This document shows, one piece after another, positions 42,052 to 49,836 of a stretch of 54,091 nucleotides of DNA. This DNA comes from Acidobacteriota bacterium (GTDB lineage: Bacteria > Acidobacteriota > Polarisedimenticolia > J045). The translations under genes were made by a program, and so were the position numbers. The notes beneath the pieces are model-generated. The model saw nothing but the letters and a program-made list of their open reading frames with translations, ran no database searches and was not told the origin of the DNA. The stretch covers positions 1 to 54,091 of the forward strand of contig JALOKP010000005.1 of NCBI GenBank assembly GCA_025456425.1, read 5' to 3'. Positions within the stretch are counted from its first letter, which is position 1. Each line of letters begins with the position of its first letter.

Positions 42052-43005
42052 GTGCCGCGAACCGAATCCCGCCCGCGCGCCGTGGTCGCGCTCGGCGGCA
42101 ACGCGATCACCCGTCCCGGCGAGGAGGGGACCGTCCCGCAGGACCTGGCGAACCTCGGCCGCAGCCTCGAGGGGATCGCGGCCCTGCTCCAGCGCGGCTA
42201 CGCGCTGCTGCTGACCCACGGCAACGGCCCGCAGGTCGGCAACCAGATGATCCGGGTCGAGCTGTCGCGGGGCGCGGCCCCCGACCTGCCGCTCGACGTG
42301 ATGGGGGCCGACATCCAGGGGGGACTGGGGTACATGATCGAGCGCGTGCTGCGCGACAAGCTGCGCGCGCGGGGCCTCGACCTCCCCGTCTGCTGCATGC
42401 TGTCGATGGTCGAGGTGCGGGCCGACGACCCCGCGCTGGCCGAGCCCACGAAGTTCGTCGGGCCGGTCTTCGGGGCCGACCAGCTGGAGGCCTGCCGGGC
42501 CCGCGGCTGGGCGATGAAGGAGGACCGCGGCCGCGGCTGGCGGCGCGTCGTCCCCTCCCCCGAGCCGATCGCGATCGTCGAGCGGCGCGAGCTGGCGACC
42601 TTGCTCGACGCGGGGGCGGTGGTGATCAGCGGGGGGGGCGGCGGGATCCCCGTCTGCCGCGCGGCGGACGGAACGCTGGCCGGGTTCGAGGGGGTGATCG
42701 ACAAGGACCTGGCCTCGGCGCTGCTGGCGCTGGAGATCGGCGCGCCGGAGCTGTTCATCCTCACGGGGGTCGACCGGGTGATGCTGGACTACGCGACGCC
42801 GGCGGCCCGGGGCGTGGCGCGGATGACCGCGGCCGAGGCCCGCGGGTACCTGGCGGCGGGGCAGTTCCCGGCCGGCTCGATGGGGCCCAAGGTCGAAGCG
42901 GCCTGCCGGTTCGTGGAGCGCGGAGGACAGCGCTGCCTGGTCACGGGGATCGACTCGCTGGTGGATGCGCTCGACGGGAAGACGGGGACCTGGATCGTGC
43001 CCTGA
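42052..43005 (+). CDS. arcC: Carbamate kinase
   Basis: Amino acid kinase-family enzyme of 317 residues that interconverts carbamoyl phosphate plus ADP with carbamate plus ATP. Motifs are VVALGGNAITRPGEEGT, LLTHGNGPQVGNQM, VISGGGGGIPVC, GVIDKDLASALLA, TGVDRVMLDY and FPAGSMGPKVEAA. The GTG at 42052 is chosen because AGGAGAA precedes it and the conserved N-terminus begins ten residues later; the frame is open for 57 further codons upstream. No arginine deiminase or ornithine carbamoyltransferase is beside it, so it may serve purine, allantoin or ammonia metabolism instead of arginine fermentation. Confidence 0.93.
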   Translation: MPRTESRPRAVVALGGNAITRPGEEGTVPQDLANLGRSLEGIAALLQRGYALLLTHGNGPQVGNQMIRVELSRGAAPDLPLDVMGADIQGGLGYMIERVLRDKLRARGLDLPVCCMLSMVEVRADDPALAEPTKFVGPVFGADQLEACRARGWAMKEDRGRGWRRVVPSPEPIAIVERRELATLLDAGAVVISGGGGGIPVCRAADGTLAGFEGVIDKDLASALLALEIGAPELFILTGVDRVMLDYATPAARGVARMTAAEARGYLAAGQFPAGSMGPKVEAACRFVERGGQRCLVTGIDSLVDALDGKTGTWIVP

Positions 43006-43013
43006 GCGGGGCG

Positions 43014-44441
43014 TCAGCCCCACAGCTCGCGCGGGTAGTCGCGGTAGACGGCGGCGAAGGCGCGCGGGTAGAGCGCGGCGGCGACCAGGATGCGGGCCAG
43101 CTCGAGCGGCGGCACCGGGTGGTTGTGGGTGCGCAGCGGAGTCTTGTGGCCGCCCTCGGCGACCTGGCGCGCGAACAGCTCGCAGAAGCGGCGCAGCGGG
43201 AGCGCGGTCGGCGTCAGCGGGTGCATGCAGTCGTGCAGCTCGTAGGGGTTGTCGACCCAGATCCGGTCGCGGATCGCGGCGTAGTCGGGGGTGCCGGGGG
43301 ACGGCGTGCAGACCGTGAACGAGAGCTGCGCGGGCGGCATCGCGCGGACGTACTCGGCCAGCCGCTGGAACTCCTCTTCGCCGCTCTCGGGCATCAGCAT
43401 GAACCCGGCGTGGACCGCGATCCCCTCGGCGCGCAGCGCGTCGTGGGCGCGCGCGTTGTCGGCGACGGTCGCCCCCTTGGCGACGCGCTTGAGCTGCTCG
43501 TCGGTCGGAAACTCGAAGCCGATGAAGGCGGCGTCGAGGCCGAGCGCGCGCCAGGCGCGGAAGACCTCGGGGTGCTTGAGGACGCTGGTCGAACGGGCCC
43601 AGGCGAAGTAGCGCTTCTTCACCCCGCGCCGCGCCAGCGCCTCGGCCAGGCCGGCCGCGAAGGCCGGGTCGATGAAGTTCTCGTCGTCGCAGAAGTAGAC
43701 GTGGCCGGCCTCGAGCGACGCGATCTCGTCGGCCACGTCGTCGGCGGGGCGCGGCAGGTGCCGGCCGCCGCAGAGCGACGGGACGATGCAGAAGGTGCAC
43801 TTCATCCGGCAGCCCCAGGAGGCGCGGACCATCGCCACCGGCGGGTCGATCGAGGTCCAGTCGGGGGCGTCCTCGCGGACCCAGACGGCGTGGTAGCGCC
43901 GCGCCTCCCACAGGTCGCGCCGCGCCCGCGGCAGGGTCGCCGGGTCGGGGTAGAGCGGCCAGCCGGGGCTCTCGGTCGCACCCGGGACGGCGACCTGGGG
44001 GATCCCGTCGAAGGGGGCGCCGGCCGCGGCGCGCTCGACGATCGCCCGGAACGGCGTGCACCCCTCGCCGCGCACGACGGCGTCGAACGGCGGCGGGTCG
44101 TCGCCGAGGAAGTCTTCGGGGGCGACGGTCGCGTGGTGGCCGCCGACCACGATCCGGGCCGCCGGGCGTGCGGCCCGCGCCTCGCGCGCCAGCCGCTTCG
44201 CGTCCGAGGCTTCGTGCGAGTAGGCGGTGAAGCCGACGAGATCGGGGCGGAAGCGCGCGAGCGCGCGGCGGTACGCCAGGCCGGGGAACCGCGCCAGACG
44301 CAGGTCGAGCACGCGGACCTCGTGACCGGGCGGGACGGCCGCCGCGACGTAGCCCAGCTCGAGCGGCTCGAGCAGCTGGAAGCGCTGCAGCGCGCGGATC
44401 GGAGCCAGCCGGGGCGCGGGCTTGACGAGCAGGATCCGCAT
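43014..44441 (-). CDS. B12-binding radical SAM protein (HpnR-like)
   Basis: A 475-residue protein with an N-terminal cobalamin-binding domain (LELGYVAAAVPPGHEVRVLD, VGFTAYSHEA, VVGGHHATVAPEDFL) and a radical SAM domain with the cluster motif CRMKCTFC. The following LPRPADDVADEIASL is typical of class B methyltransferases. FTVCTPSPGTPDYAAI and YELHDCMHPLTPTALPL resemble the C-terminal part of hopanoid C-3 methylases (HpnR), but no squalene-hopene cyclase is nearby, so the substrate is unknown. The B12 domain lacks an obvious DxHxxG motif. It starts 7 bp after the Nudix gene on the same strand, so the two probably share the leaderless Nudix promoter. Confidence 0.83.
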   Translation of the reverse strand: MRILLVKPAPRLAPIRALQRFQLLEPLELGYVAAAVPPGHEVRVLDLRLARFPGLAYRRALARFRPDLVGFTAYSHEASDAKRLAREARAARPAARIVVGGHHATVAPEDFLGDDPPPFDAVVRGEGCTPFRAIVERAAAGAPFDGIPQVAVPGATESPGWPLYPDPATLPRARRDLWEARRYHAVWVREDAPDWTSIDPPVAMVRASWGCRMKCTFCIVPSLCGGRHLPRPADDVADEIASLEAGHVYFCDDENFIDPAFAAGLAEALARRGVKKRYFAWARSTSVLKHPEVFRAWRALGLDAAFIGFEFPTDEQLKRVAKGATVADNARAHDALRAEGIAVHAGFMLMPESGEEEFQRLAEYVRAMPPAQLSFTVCTPSPGTPDYAAIRDRIWVDNPYELHDCMHPLTPTALPLRRFCELFARQVAEGGHKTPLRTHNHPVPPLELARILVAAALYPRAFAAVYRDYPRELWG

Positions 44442-44448
44442 GGTGCCG

Positions 44449-45087
44449 TTACTCCCCGTCCAGGAGCGCGAGCAGTTCGGCAAGGACCATCGCGGTCGCT
44501 CCCCAGACCTTCTCGCCGTCGACGTCGTAGAACGGGACGTCGTAGTCACGCTGCTCGTGGCGGCGAGGCTCGCGCCGCCGCCGCGCGGGGTCGCGCAGGA
44601 CGGCGAGCGGCGCCTCCAGCACGCGCGCGACCTCGAGGGCGTGCGGCGCCCAGGCGCCCGGACCGTCGGCGATCCCGACGACCGGGTGCAGGGCGTAGCC
44701 GCTGACCGGGATGTGCATCGGCGAGAGCCGGCCGAGCAGGCGGACCGTGCGGGGATCGACGCCGACCTCCTCCTCCGCCTCGCGCAGCGCGGCGTCTTCG
44801 AACGACTCGCCGGGCTCGAGCTCGCCGCCGGGGAGCGAGATCTGGCCGCCGTGGTGCGGCAGGTCGGCGGCGCGCACGGTGAGCAGCAGGTGCGGCGCCC
44901 CGCCGCGCGGGTAGATCAGCGCCAGCGCGGCGGCGTCGCGCAGACCGCCCGGGATCCGCCCGGGCTGCCAGCCGGGCCGCGGGGTCGGAGCCATCGCGAA
45001 CTGGGCCGCGGCCCCGGGCAGCGGGCCCGCCAGGGCGCGCGCGAGGCGCCGCTCGAGGGAGCCGAGATCGAGACCGGGCGGGGTCAT
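44449..45087 (-). CDS. Nudix hydrolase, CoA pyrophosphatase (NudL/YeaB) type
   Basis: A 212-residue hydrolase of the Nudix family, probably cleaving CoA or its derivatives. The Nudix box GGELEPGESFEDAALREAEEEVGV (only its first part quoted elsewhere) spans about residues 84-107 with all key acidic residues. The preceding LPHHGGQISLPGG is the UPF0035 signature that marks the CoA-directed subgroup. No ribosome binding site precedes the ATG at 45087; TAGCCT ends 6 nt before it, suggesting a leaderless transcript. It is divergent from hslO (74 bp apart) and followed closely by the radical SAM gene. Confidence 0.88.
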   Translation of the reverse strand: MTPPGLDLGSLERRLARALAGPLPGAAAQFAMAPTPRPGWQPGRIPGGLRDAAALALIYPRGGAPHLLLTVRAADLPHHGGQISLPGGELEPGESFEDAALREAEEEVGVDPRTVRLLGRLSPMHIPVSGYALHPVVGIADGPGAWAPHALEVARVLEAPLAVLRDPARRRREPRRHEQRDYDVPFYDVDGEKVWGATAMVLAELLALLDGE

Positions 45088-45093
45088 CGGGCG

Positions 45094-45099
45094 AGGCTA
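45094..45099 (-). promoter_or_regulatory. -10 box of a probable leaderless promoter for the Nudix gene
   Basis: TAGCCT on the minus strand ends 6 nt before the ATG at 45087; the same hexamer is the proposed arcC -10. No Shine-Dalgarno sequence is present. Confidence 0.45.
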
Positions 45100-45132
45100 C
45101 CGCACTCTCGCTGGCCGCGCGCGGCACGGCGC

Positions 45133-45142
45133 GGCAGACTCG
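45133..45142 (+). promoter_or_regulatory. GGCAGACTCG box upstream of hslO
   Basis: Third exact copy of the 10-mer (others at 14525 and 16624), starting 29 nt before the hslO ATG and followed by the GAGGAG ribosome binding site. Confidence 0.4.
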
Positions 45143-45161
45143 GCCGGCCGAGGAGTCCCGC

Positions 45162-46109
45162 ATGGCCGAGAGCCCCCGCACCGACGAACTGATCCGCGCG
45201 CTGGCGCTGGGCGGGCGCGCCCGCGTCGTGGCCGCCGACACGCGCCGGACCGTCGAAGAGCTGTGGCGGATCCACGCCCCCTCCCCGCCGATGACCGCGG
45301 CCCTGGGCCGCGCCGCGACCGGTGCGCTGCTGCTGTCCGCGGCGCTCGAGAAGCGGACGCACCGCGAGCCGACGCTGACGCTGGAGATCGACGGCGGCGG
45401 GCCCGGGGGCCGGATCCTGGCGACGGCCTCCCCCGCCGGCTGGGTCCGGGCAACGGCCGCGCACCCCGAGGCCGACGCGCCGTCGCGACCGGACGGGAAG
45501 CTGAACGTCGGGGCGGTCGTGGGGAGCGCCGGCGCCCTGGCGGTGACGCGCGACCTGGGGGCCGGCCAGCCGTATCGCGGGGTGGTGGACCTGGTTTCCG
45601 GCGAGATCGGCGAGGACCTGGCGCGCTACCTGCTGGAGTCGGAGCAGACGCCGTCGGCCGTCGGGGTCGGGGTGCGGCTGAACGGCGACGCGACGGTGGG
45701 CCAGGCGGGCGGGTACGTGATCCAGTTGCTTCCGGGAGTCCCGGACGACGAGGCCGAGGCGCTTTCCGGGCGCGTGCGCGAGCTGGGCATGGTCACCGAC
45801 CGGTTGCGCGAGGGGCTGGGGCCGGACGCGTGGCTGGCACGGCTGTTCCCGGAGGGGTACGAACTGCTGGCGCGGCAGGCGGTGGAGTTCCGCTGCGGCT
45901 GCTCGGCCGATCGCGTCGAGCGGGCGCTCAAGCTGCTGGGCGAGGGCGAGGTCACGCGGCTGATCGAGGAGAAGCCGGACGAGCCGTCGATCGAGCTGAC
46001 CTGCGGCTTCTGCCACGCGCGGTACGAGGTGCCGCGCGGCGACCTCGAGCGGCTGCGCGAGGAGATCCGGGCCGAGGCGCGCGAGCGGAGCGGTCAGCAC
46101 GGCAGCTGA
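45162..46109 (+). CDS. hslO: Redox-regulated chaperone Hsp33
   Basis: Holdase chaperone of 315 residues switched on by oxidation. The C-terminal zinc centre has the CxC motif (FRCGCSADRV) and CxxC (LTCGFCHARYEV), the four cysteines that bind zinc when reduced. The N-terminal domain shows TGALLLSAALEKRTHREPTLTL split over family blocks, and LNVGAVVGSAGALAVTRDLG with the hinge following. GAGGAG precedes the ATG. Its 3' end overlaps the convergent HNH endonuclease gene by 16 bp. Confidence 0.95.
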   Translation: MAESPRTDELIRALALGGRARVVAADTRRTVEELWRIHAPSPPMTAALGRAATGALLLSAALEKRTHREPTLTLEIDGGGPGGRILATASPAGWVRATAAHPEADAPSRPDGKLNVGAVVGSAGALAVTRDLGAGQPYRGVVDLVSGEIGEDLARYLLESEQTPSAVGVGVRLNGDATVGQAGGYVIQLLPGVPDDEAEALSGRVRELGMVTDRLREGLGPDAWLARLFPEGYELLARQAVEFRCGCSADRVERALKLLGEGEVTRLIEEKPDEPSIELTCGFCHARYEVPRGDLERLREEIRAEARERSGQHGS

Positions 46110-48298
46110 GTCTGACCGGCCGCGGCCCGGGACGCGCCGGGACGCGCGACGACCCTTTCGTTCCGGTAGCGCAGCCCTCCCAGTTCGAAGTCCAGGCGCA
46201 GCGGCGCCCGTCCCCGTACCTGCATCCCGCCACCGTGCTCTCCCCGCTGGTGGTGAAAGCGGCAGAGCGTCACGCGGTTGTCCGGCTCGTCGTCCCCGCC
46301 CCGGGCCCGATAGAGGACGTGGTGGTCCTCGAGCCGGGACGACGAAGTGCAGCCCGGAGCCATGCAACGCCAGCCGTCGCGCGCGTAGACGCCGGGCGGG
46401 CCGCGGTGCGCGTCGTGGGTGGCGGCGTAGGTCGTGAGCAGGGTGTAGAGGCCGAGCCAGCGGGCATCGAAGGGGGCGAGGTCGGCGGAGAACATTCGGA
46501 CGCGCCGGGCGGCGGCCTCGAGCGCGCCGAGAAAGTCGGCCGCGATTCCGAACGAAAGGTCCAGCCGAAGGACCGCGACCTGGCCCCCGCGGTCGTCGGC
46601 CAGGCGGGAGAGCGCGCGGATCCGGGCGGTGGTCGCACCGGGTGGCCGCTCCAGCGAGCGGTGCCACGCGGCGTCGGAGAGCGGGTGCACGTCCCGGGCG
46701 CTCGGGCCGGACTCGGCGAGACGGCGCTGGCGGATCGCGTGGAGCTCGTCGTCGAGCCGCTTGATCGTCGCCGACTCCGCGCGCAGGAGCCACGCCTGCT
46801 GCAACTCCCCCGGCGCCGGGCCGCGGCCGAGGATCCGCAGCACGCGGAGTGCGGCGAGGCTGGAGAGACGTCCCGCGGCGCGGGCCTCATCGAGGATGGA
46901 GAGCGGGGCCAGGCCGCGGGCCAGTGTCGCGAGGTCCTCCGCGACGCTGCGCGACATCCCCAGCCGGACCTCGGCGTAGTGGCGGATGGAGTCGAAGCCG
47001 AGCACGGGCCACGCCCGGGAGCGCGCCATGATCGCCAGCAGGTCGCCGAGGGAGCGGCGGATCTCCTCTTCGATGGCGACCAACTCGCCGAGCTGTCGGG
47101 CCAGCTGCGCCGCGTCCCCCTCCCCCGCGCGCGCGAACAGGTCCCCGGCGCGGGCGAGCAGGGCCTCCGCCCGACGGACCACGTCGGCCGATTCGGTGTC
47201 GGGCGGAGAACATTCGGACGGCAGGAAGGCCGCGGAGGGCGGGTCGGACGGGGCGGGCGGGGATCCGCGGCGCCGGTCCCACTCGGCTTCGCGCTCTGCC
47301 GGATCGGCCCGGTCGACGCGACACAGGAGCTCGAGCGCGCCATCGAGATCCGGGTGGGGGTCGAGCCCCGCCGCCCGCGCTTCGGCGACGAGAGCGGCCG
47401 TAAAGCCGCCGAGCGTGTCGCGCGTCCCGCAGACGCAGCGGTGGAGCTGGCGCACCTCGTGGAAAGCCGCGACGACCGGCGCCGGGAGGACGAGCCGAAT
47501 CGTCGCGCGCGGTTCGTGGCGGTCGCTGTCGGGTCCGTCCTCGGCTGGCGAGACGGGGAAAGGTTCGCGATGCATCATGCGATCCGGAGAAGCGTCGGGA
47601 ACCTCCGCCGGCACGCCCGGATCGAACATCGGCAGGCCGCGCGACTCCACGAAGCGGCGATTCCACGAGCGCTTCAGCGCTTCGGCAAAGGCGGGTCCGG
47701 CGAGGATCTGCGGGCAGGCCTCTGCAGCCCACTCGACCAGTTCGTCGGGCGGCCGCAGTTCTTCGTCGGGGCTGCCGTCGGGAAGGACGGGCCACGCCAC
47801 CTGGCAGGCGCGGGACTCCCGGATCCGCTCCTTGAGGCGGCGCACTCCCGAGGCGCGCGCGATGCCGATCCAGGTGGGGGTGGAGTCGAGGTCGGCATGA
47901 CGCGCGATCAGCACGGCTGCAACCGTGCCGAGAGGCGGTCCCCCGTCCGCGCCGTCGAGGGCCAGTCGCAGCCGGCGGCAACGACGCACCGCGCGGCCGA
48001 GTGCGGCCCGGTCGCGGAGCCAGCGGCCGGAGCGACCGAGGCGCTCGCGTGCGAAGTCCTCCGCGCGGGCGAAGCCGAGATCGAACCAGCCGCGCCCACC
48101 GGCAAAGGCCTCACCGGCACGCGCAAGCGGCAGCGCGAGGCGGTGCAGCCGCGCGGCCAGCGCCGTCGCGAGCCGGTCCAGGCCGTGCAGGCCGTGCGGG
48201 CCCAAGCCGTGTGCACCGGAAGGACCGCTCGGATCGAGCAGACCCGGCGAACCCTGCAGACCGTCTGCGCTGGTGCGCTCCACCCCCGTTTCGCGCAT
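46094..48298 (-). CDS. HNH endonuclease of the DUF222/REP13E12-like type
   Basis: A large (734-residue) protein ending in an HNH nuclease domain: ARDGWRCMAPGC, LEDHHVLYRARGGDD, NRVTLCRFHHQRGEHG. The middle is a long alpha-helical region (YAEVRLGMSRSVAEDLATLA, LLRAESATIKRLDDEL), as in multi-copy HNH proteins of Actinobacteria and Acidobacteria. An N-terminal low-complexity stretch (GPSGAHGLGPHGLHGLDRL) is collagen-like. The ATG at 48298 has GGAGG upstream and lies 25 nt after the predicted transcription start of a near-consensus promoter; an in-frame TTG at 48358 falls inside that promoter. It may be a selfish or defence element; function unknown. Confidence 0.82.
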   Translation of the reverse strand: MRETGVERTSADGLQGSPGLLDPSGPSGAHGLGPHGLHGLDRLATALAARLHRLALPLARAGEAFAGGRGWFDLGFARAEDFARERLGRSGRWLRDRAALGRAVRRCRRLRLALDGADGGPPLGTVAAVLIARHADLDSTPTWIGIARASGVRRLKERIRESRACQVAWPVLPDGSPDEELRPPDELVEWAAEACPQILAGPAFAEALKRSWNRRFVESRGLPMFDPGVPAEVPDASPDRMMHREPFPVSPAEDGPDSDRHEPRATIRLVLPAPVVAAFHEVRQLHRCVCGTRDTLGGFTAALVAEARAAGLDPHPDLDGALELLCRVDRADPAEREAEWDRRRGSPPAPSDPPSAAFLPSECSPPDTESADVVRRAEALLARAGDLFARAGEGDAAQLARQLGELVAIEEEIRRSLGDLLAIMARSRAWPVLGFDSIRHYAEVRLGMSRSVAEDLATLARGLAPLSILDEARAAGRLSSLAALRVLRILGRGPAPGELQQAWLLRAESATIKRLDDELHAIRQRRLAESGPSARDVHPLSDAAWHRSLERPPGATTARIRALSRLADDRGGQVAVLRLDLSFGIAADFLGALEAAARRVRMFSADLAPFDARWLGLYTLLTTYAATHDAHRGPPGVYARDGWRCMAPGCTSSSRLEDHHVLYRARGGDDEPDNRVTLCRFHHQRGEHGGGMQVRGRAPLRLDFELGGLRYRNERVVARPGASRAAAGQTQLPC

Positions 48299-48329
48299 GA
48301 AACCTCCGCACGCACCCTCAACCTGTCGC

Positions 48330-48358
48330 ATTGTACAAGGCAGACTTATCGCTGTCAA
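48330..48358 (-). promoter_or_regulatory. Near-consensus sigma70 promoter of the HNH endonuclease gene
   Basis: On the minus strand a perfect TTGACA (48358-48353) and TACAAT (48335-48330) are 17 bp apart. An A-rich stretch (complement of 48371-48378) sits just upstream of the -35, like an UP element. It is the strongest promoter match in the window. Confidence 0.85.
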
Positions 48359-48610
48359 TGCTTCAATGGCTTTTTCTGTTGCCGCTGCGGGACGGCGGCA
48401 CTCGTCCGCCCGCGCGCAGCCCGACGGAGCGCGGGCTGTCGGATCGCGGCCGGCTGCGAGGTGAGTGATCCGCTCCCGATGTCGCCGGCCCCGGCGGATC
48501 GCGCGCTGGGCGAAGCGCCCCGGGATTCAGCGGGCGTCGCTCGGTGGCGGCGCGGATCGCGCGCGCCCCGTGCCGGGAGGAACTGGCGAACCTGGCGGAC
48601 CCTGTGGACT
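48359..48610. other. Non-coding interval between the HNH gene promoter and tRNA-Ala
   Basis: No gene is supported. CAGCCCG (48417-48423) and CGGGCTG (48432-48438) can form a stem. The motif GGATCGCGCGC occurs twice (near 48499 and 48554). Just 3' of the tRNA there is no clear terminator. Confidence 0.5.
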
Positions 48611-48686
48611 TGGTGGAGCCGAACGGGATCGAACCGTCGACCTCCTGACTGCCAGTCAGGCGCTCTCCCAGCTGAGCTACGGCCCC
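48611..48686 (-). tRNA. tRNA-Ala (anticodon GGC)
   Basis: The 76-nt gene folds as a standard cloverleaf. The acceptor GGGGCCG pairs with CGGCTCC and includes the G3-U70 pair that marks alanine identity. The anticodon arm is CCTGA-CT-GGC-AG-TCAGG, the T arm contains GGTTCGATCC, the discriminator is A and CCA is encoded. Confidence 0.97.
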
Positions 48687-48742
48687 AAGGCGACGCGAGG
48701 GCGCGGCGGTGAGCTGCGGCGCGGGCCTCGCAAAGCCCGGAG

Positions 48743-48771
48743 ATGCTAGCCGTCCGGCACCGGGGTGTCAA
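48743..48771 (-). promoter_or_regulatory. Promoter of tRNA-Ala
   Basis: On the minus strand TTGACA (48771-48766) and TAGCAT (48748-48743) are 17 bp apart, about 50 nt before the tRNA 5' end. Confidence 0.75.
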
Positions 48772-48815
48772 AGCCGCGGCTTGTCCCGCTCCCGGCGCGG
48801 ACCGATCGTTGCGGC

Positions 48816-49832
48816 GTGGCGGAGCGTGGGCGGATCGGGGACCGGAGGGCGAGGAGGGGGTCGGTCGCGAGGCTGGCCTTCCTCGCCGCGCTCGCCCTCG
48901 CCGGGGCCGCGGCCTGCGGCAAGGGCGGCCCTCCAGCGGCGGGACTGGGGGGCGAAGCGCTGCCGTTGTGGGTCACGCCCGAGCAGTTGGAAGCACACCT
49001 CGCGAGCGGGAGCGTGCTCCTCTTCGACAGCCGGCCGGTCGCCGACTACCGGCTCGGCCATGTCCCCCAGGCGCGGCCGCTACCTCTGGACGAAATCGCT
49101 CCCGCGGAGGAGGACTTCGAAGACGCCGCGCTGCGTCGCCTGGCCGCGGCGCTCGAGGCGGCGGGCTTCGATCCCGGCGCGGCGATGGTGGTGACCGGCG
49201 GGGGCGGACCCGACGGGTTCCGCCGCGCCGCGGCCGGCTGCTGGCTGCTCACGCTGGCCGGCGCCACGCGGTGCTCGGTGCTCACCGGCGGGATCGAAGC
49301 GTGGCGCGCGCCGGACGCCACGCCCGTCGCCGGCCTCTCCGCCGCAGGCGCAGGAACCGCCGCGCCGCGGATTCCGGCGCGACCGCCAGGGCTCGCGACG
49401 CTGCCGTATCTCCGCGAAGCGACGGCCCGGCCCGAGGGGGCGGTCGTCGACATACGCCCGCTCCATCGGGACCGGGACGCGGGCGGCACGGCCGCCGTCC
49501 CAAACGGCTGGATCCCCGGCGCCCTGTCCTGGCCCCTCCCGGATCCGGGACCGACCGACCGCGGCGCTCGCGCCGCCGCGCCGTTCGACCTCGCCGCGCT
49601 CGAGAGCTCGGCGACCGCGGCCGGGCTCTTCGCGGAGCGCGATCTGGTCGTCGTGGGCGAGTCGTTCCACGACGGAGCGCTCGGCTGGTTCCTGCTGCGC
49701 TACGGCCTGGGGGTGCGGGACGCGAAGCTCTTCCCGGGCGGGATCGCGGCCTGGCGCCGCGACCCCTCCCTGCCCTTCGCCGAGGCCGCGCCCACAGCCA
49801 CAGCGGCGCGCGCGGCCCCGACGGCCCCCTAG
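48816..49832 (+). CDS. Putative lipoprotein with two catalytically degenerate rhodanese domains
   Basis: An exported protein of about 338 residues. A basic N-terminus and hydrophobic run end in a lipobox-like LALAGAAAC. Two rhodanese folds follow: the first has LLFDSRPVADYRLGHVPQA and GGIEAWRAPD, the second VVDIRPLHRDRDAGG and LFPGGIAAWRRDP. The catalytic cysteine loop is missing in both (MVVTGGGGPDGF and VVVGESFHDGALG), so sulfur transfer is unlikely and a binding role is more probable. The start is uncertain: GTG at 48816 is given because the other candidate, GTG at 48765, lies inside the tRNA-Ala promoter. It converges on the subtilase gene with 4 bp between. Confidence 0.72.
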   Translation: MAERGRIGDRRARRGSVARLAFLAALALAGAAACGKGGPPAAGLGGEALPLWVTPEQLEAHLASGSVLLFDSRPVADYRLGHVPQARPLPLDEIAPAEEDFEDAALRRLAAALEAAGFDPGAAMVVTGGGGPDGFRRAAAGCWLLTLAGATRCSVLTGGIEAWRAPDATPVAGLSAAGAGTAAPRIPARPPGLATLPYLREATARPEGAVVDIRPLHRDRDAGGTAAVPNGWIPGALSWPLPDPGPTDRGARAAAPFDLAALESSATAAGLFAERDLVVVGESFHDGALGWFLLRYGLGVRDAKLFPGGIAAWRRDPSLPFAEAAPTATAARAAPTAP

Positions 49833-49836
49833 CCCG

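Noticed and set aside
41112-44061. Long minus-strand frames opposite arcC and extending the OmpA-like gene
   Set aside because: arcC is unmistakable on the plus strand and the OmpA start at 41722 has lipobox and ribosome binding site.
46200-48712. Long plus-strand open frame continuing beyond hslO opposite the HNH gene
   Set aside because: It crosses tRNA-Ala and mirrors the HNH protein; no ribosome binding site or motif.
48299-48760. Prophage or integrative element inserted at tRNA-Ala
   Set aside because: No integrase and no duplicated tRNA 3' end were found around the HNH gene.
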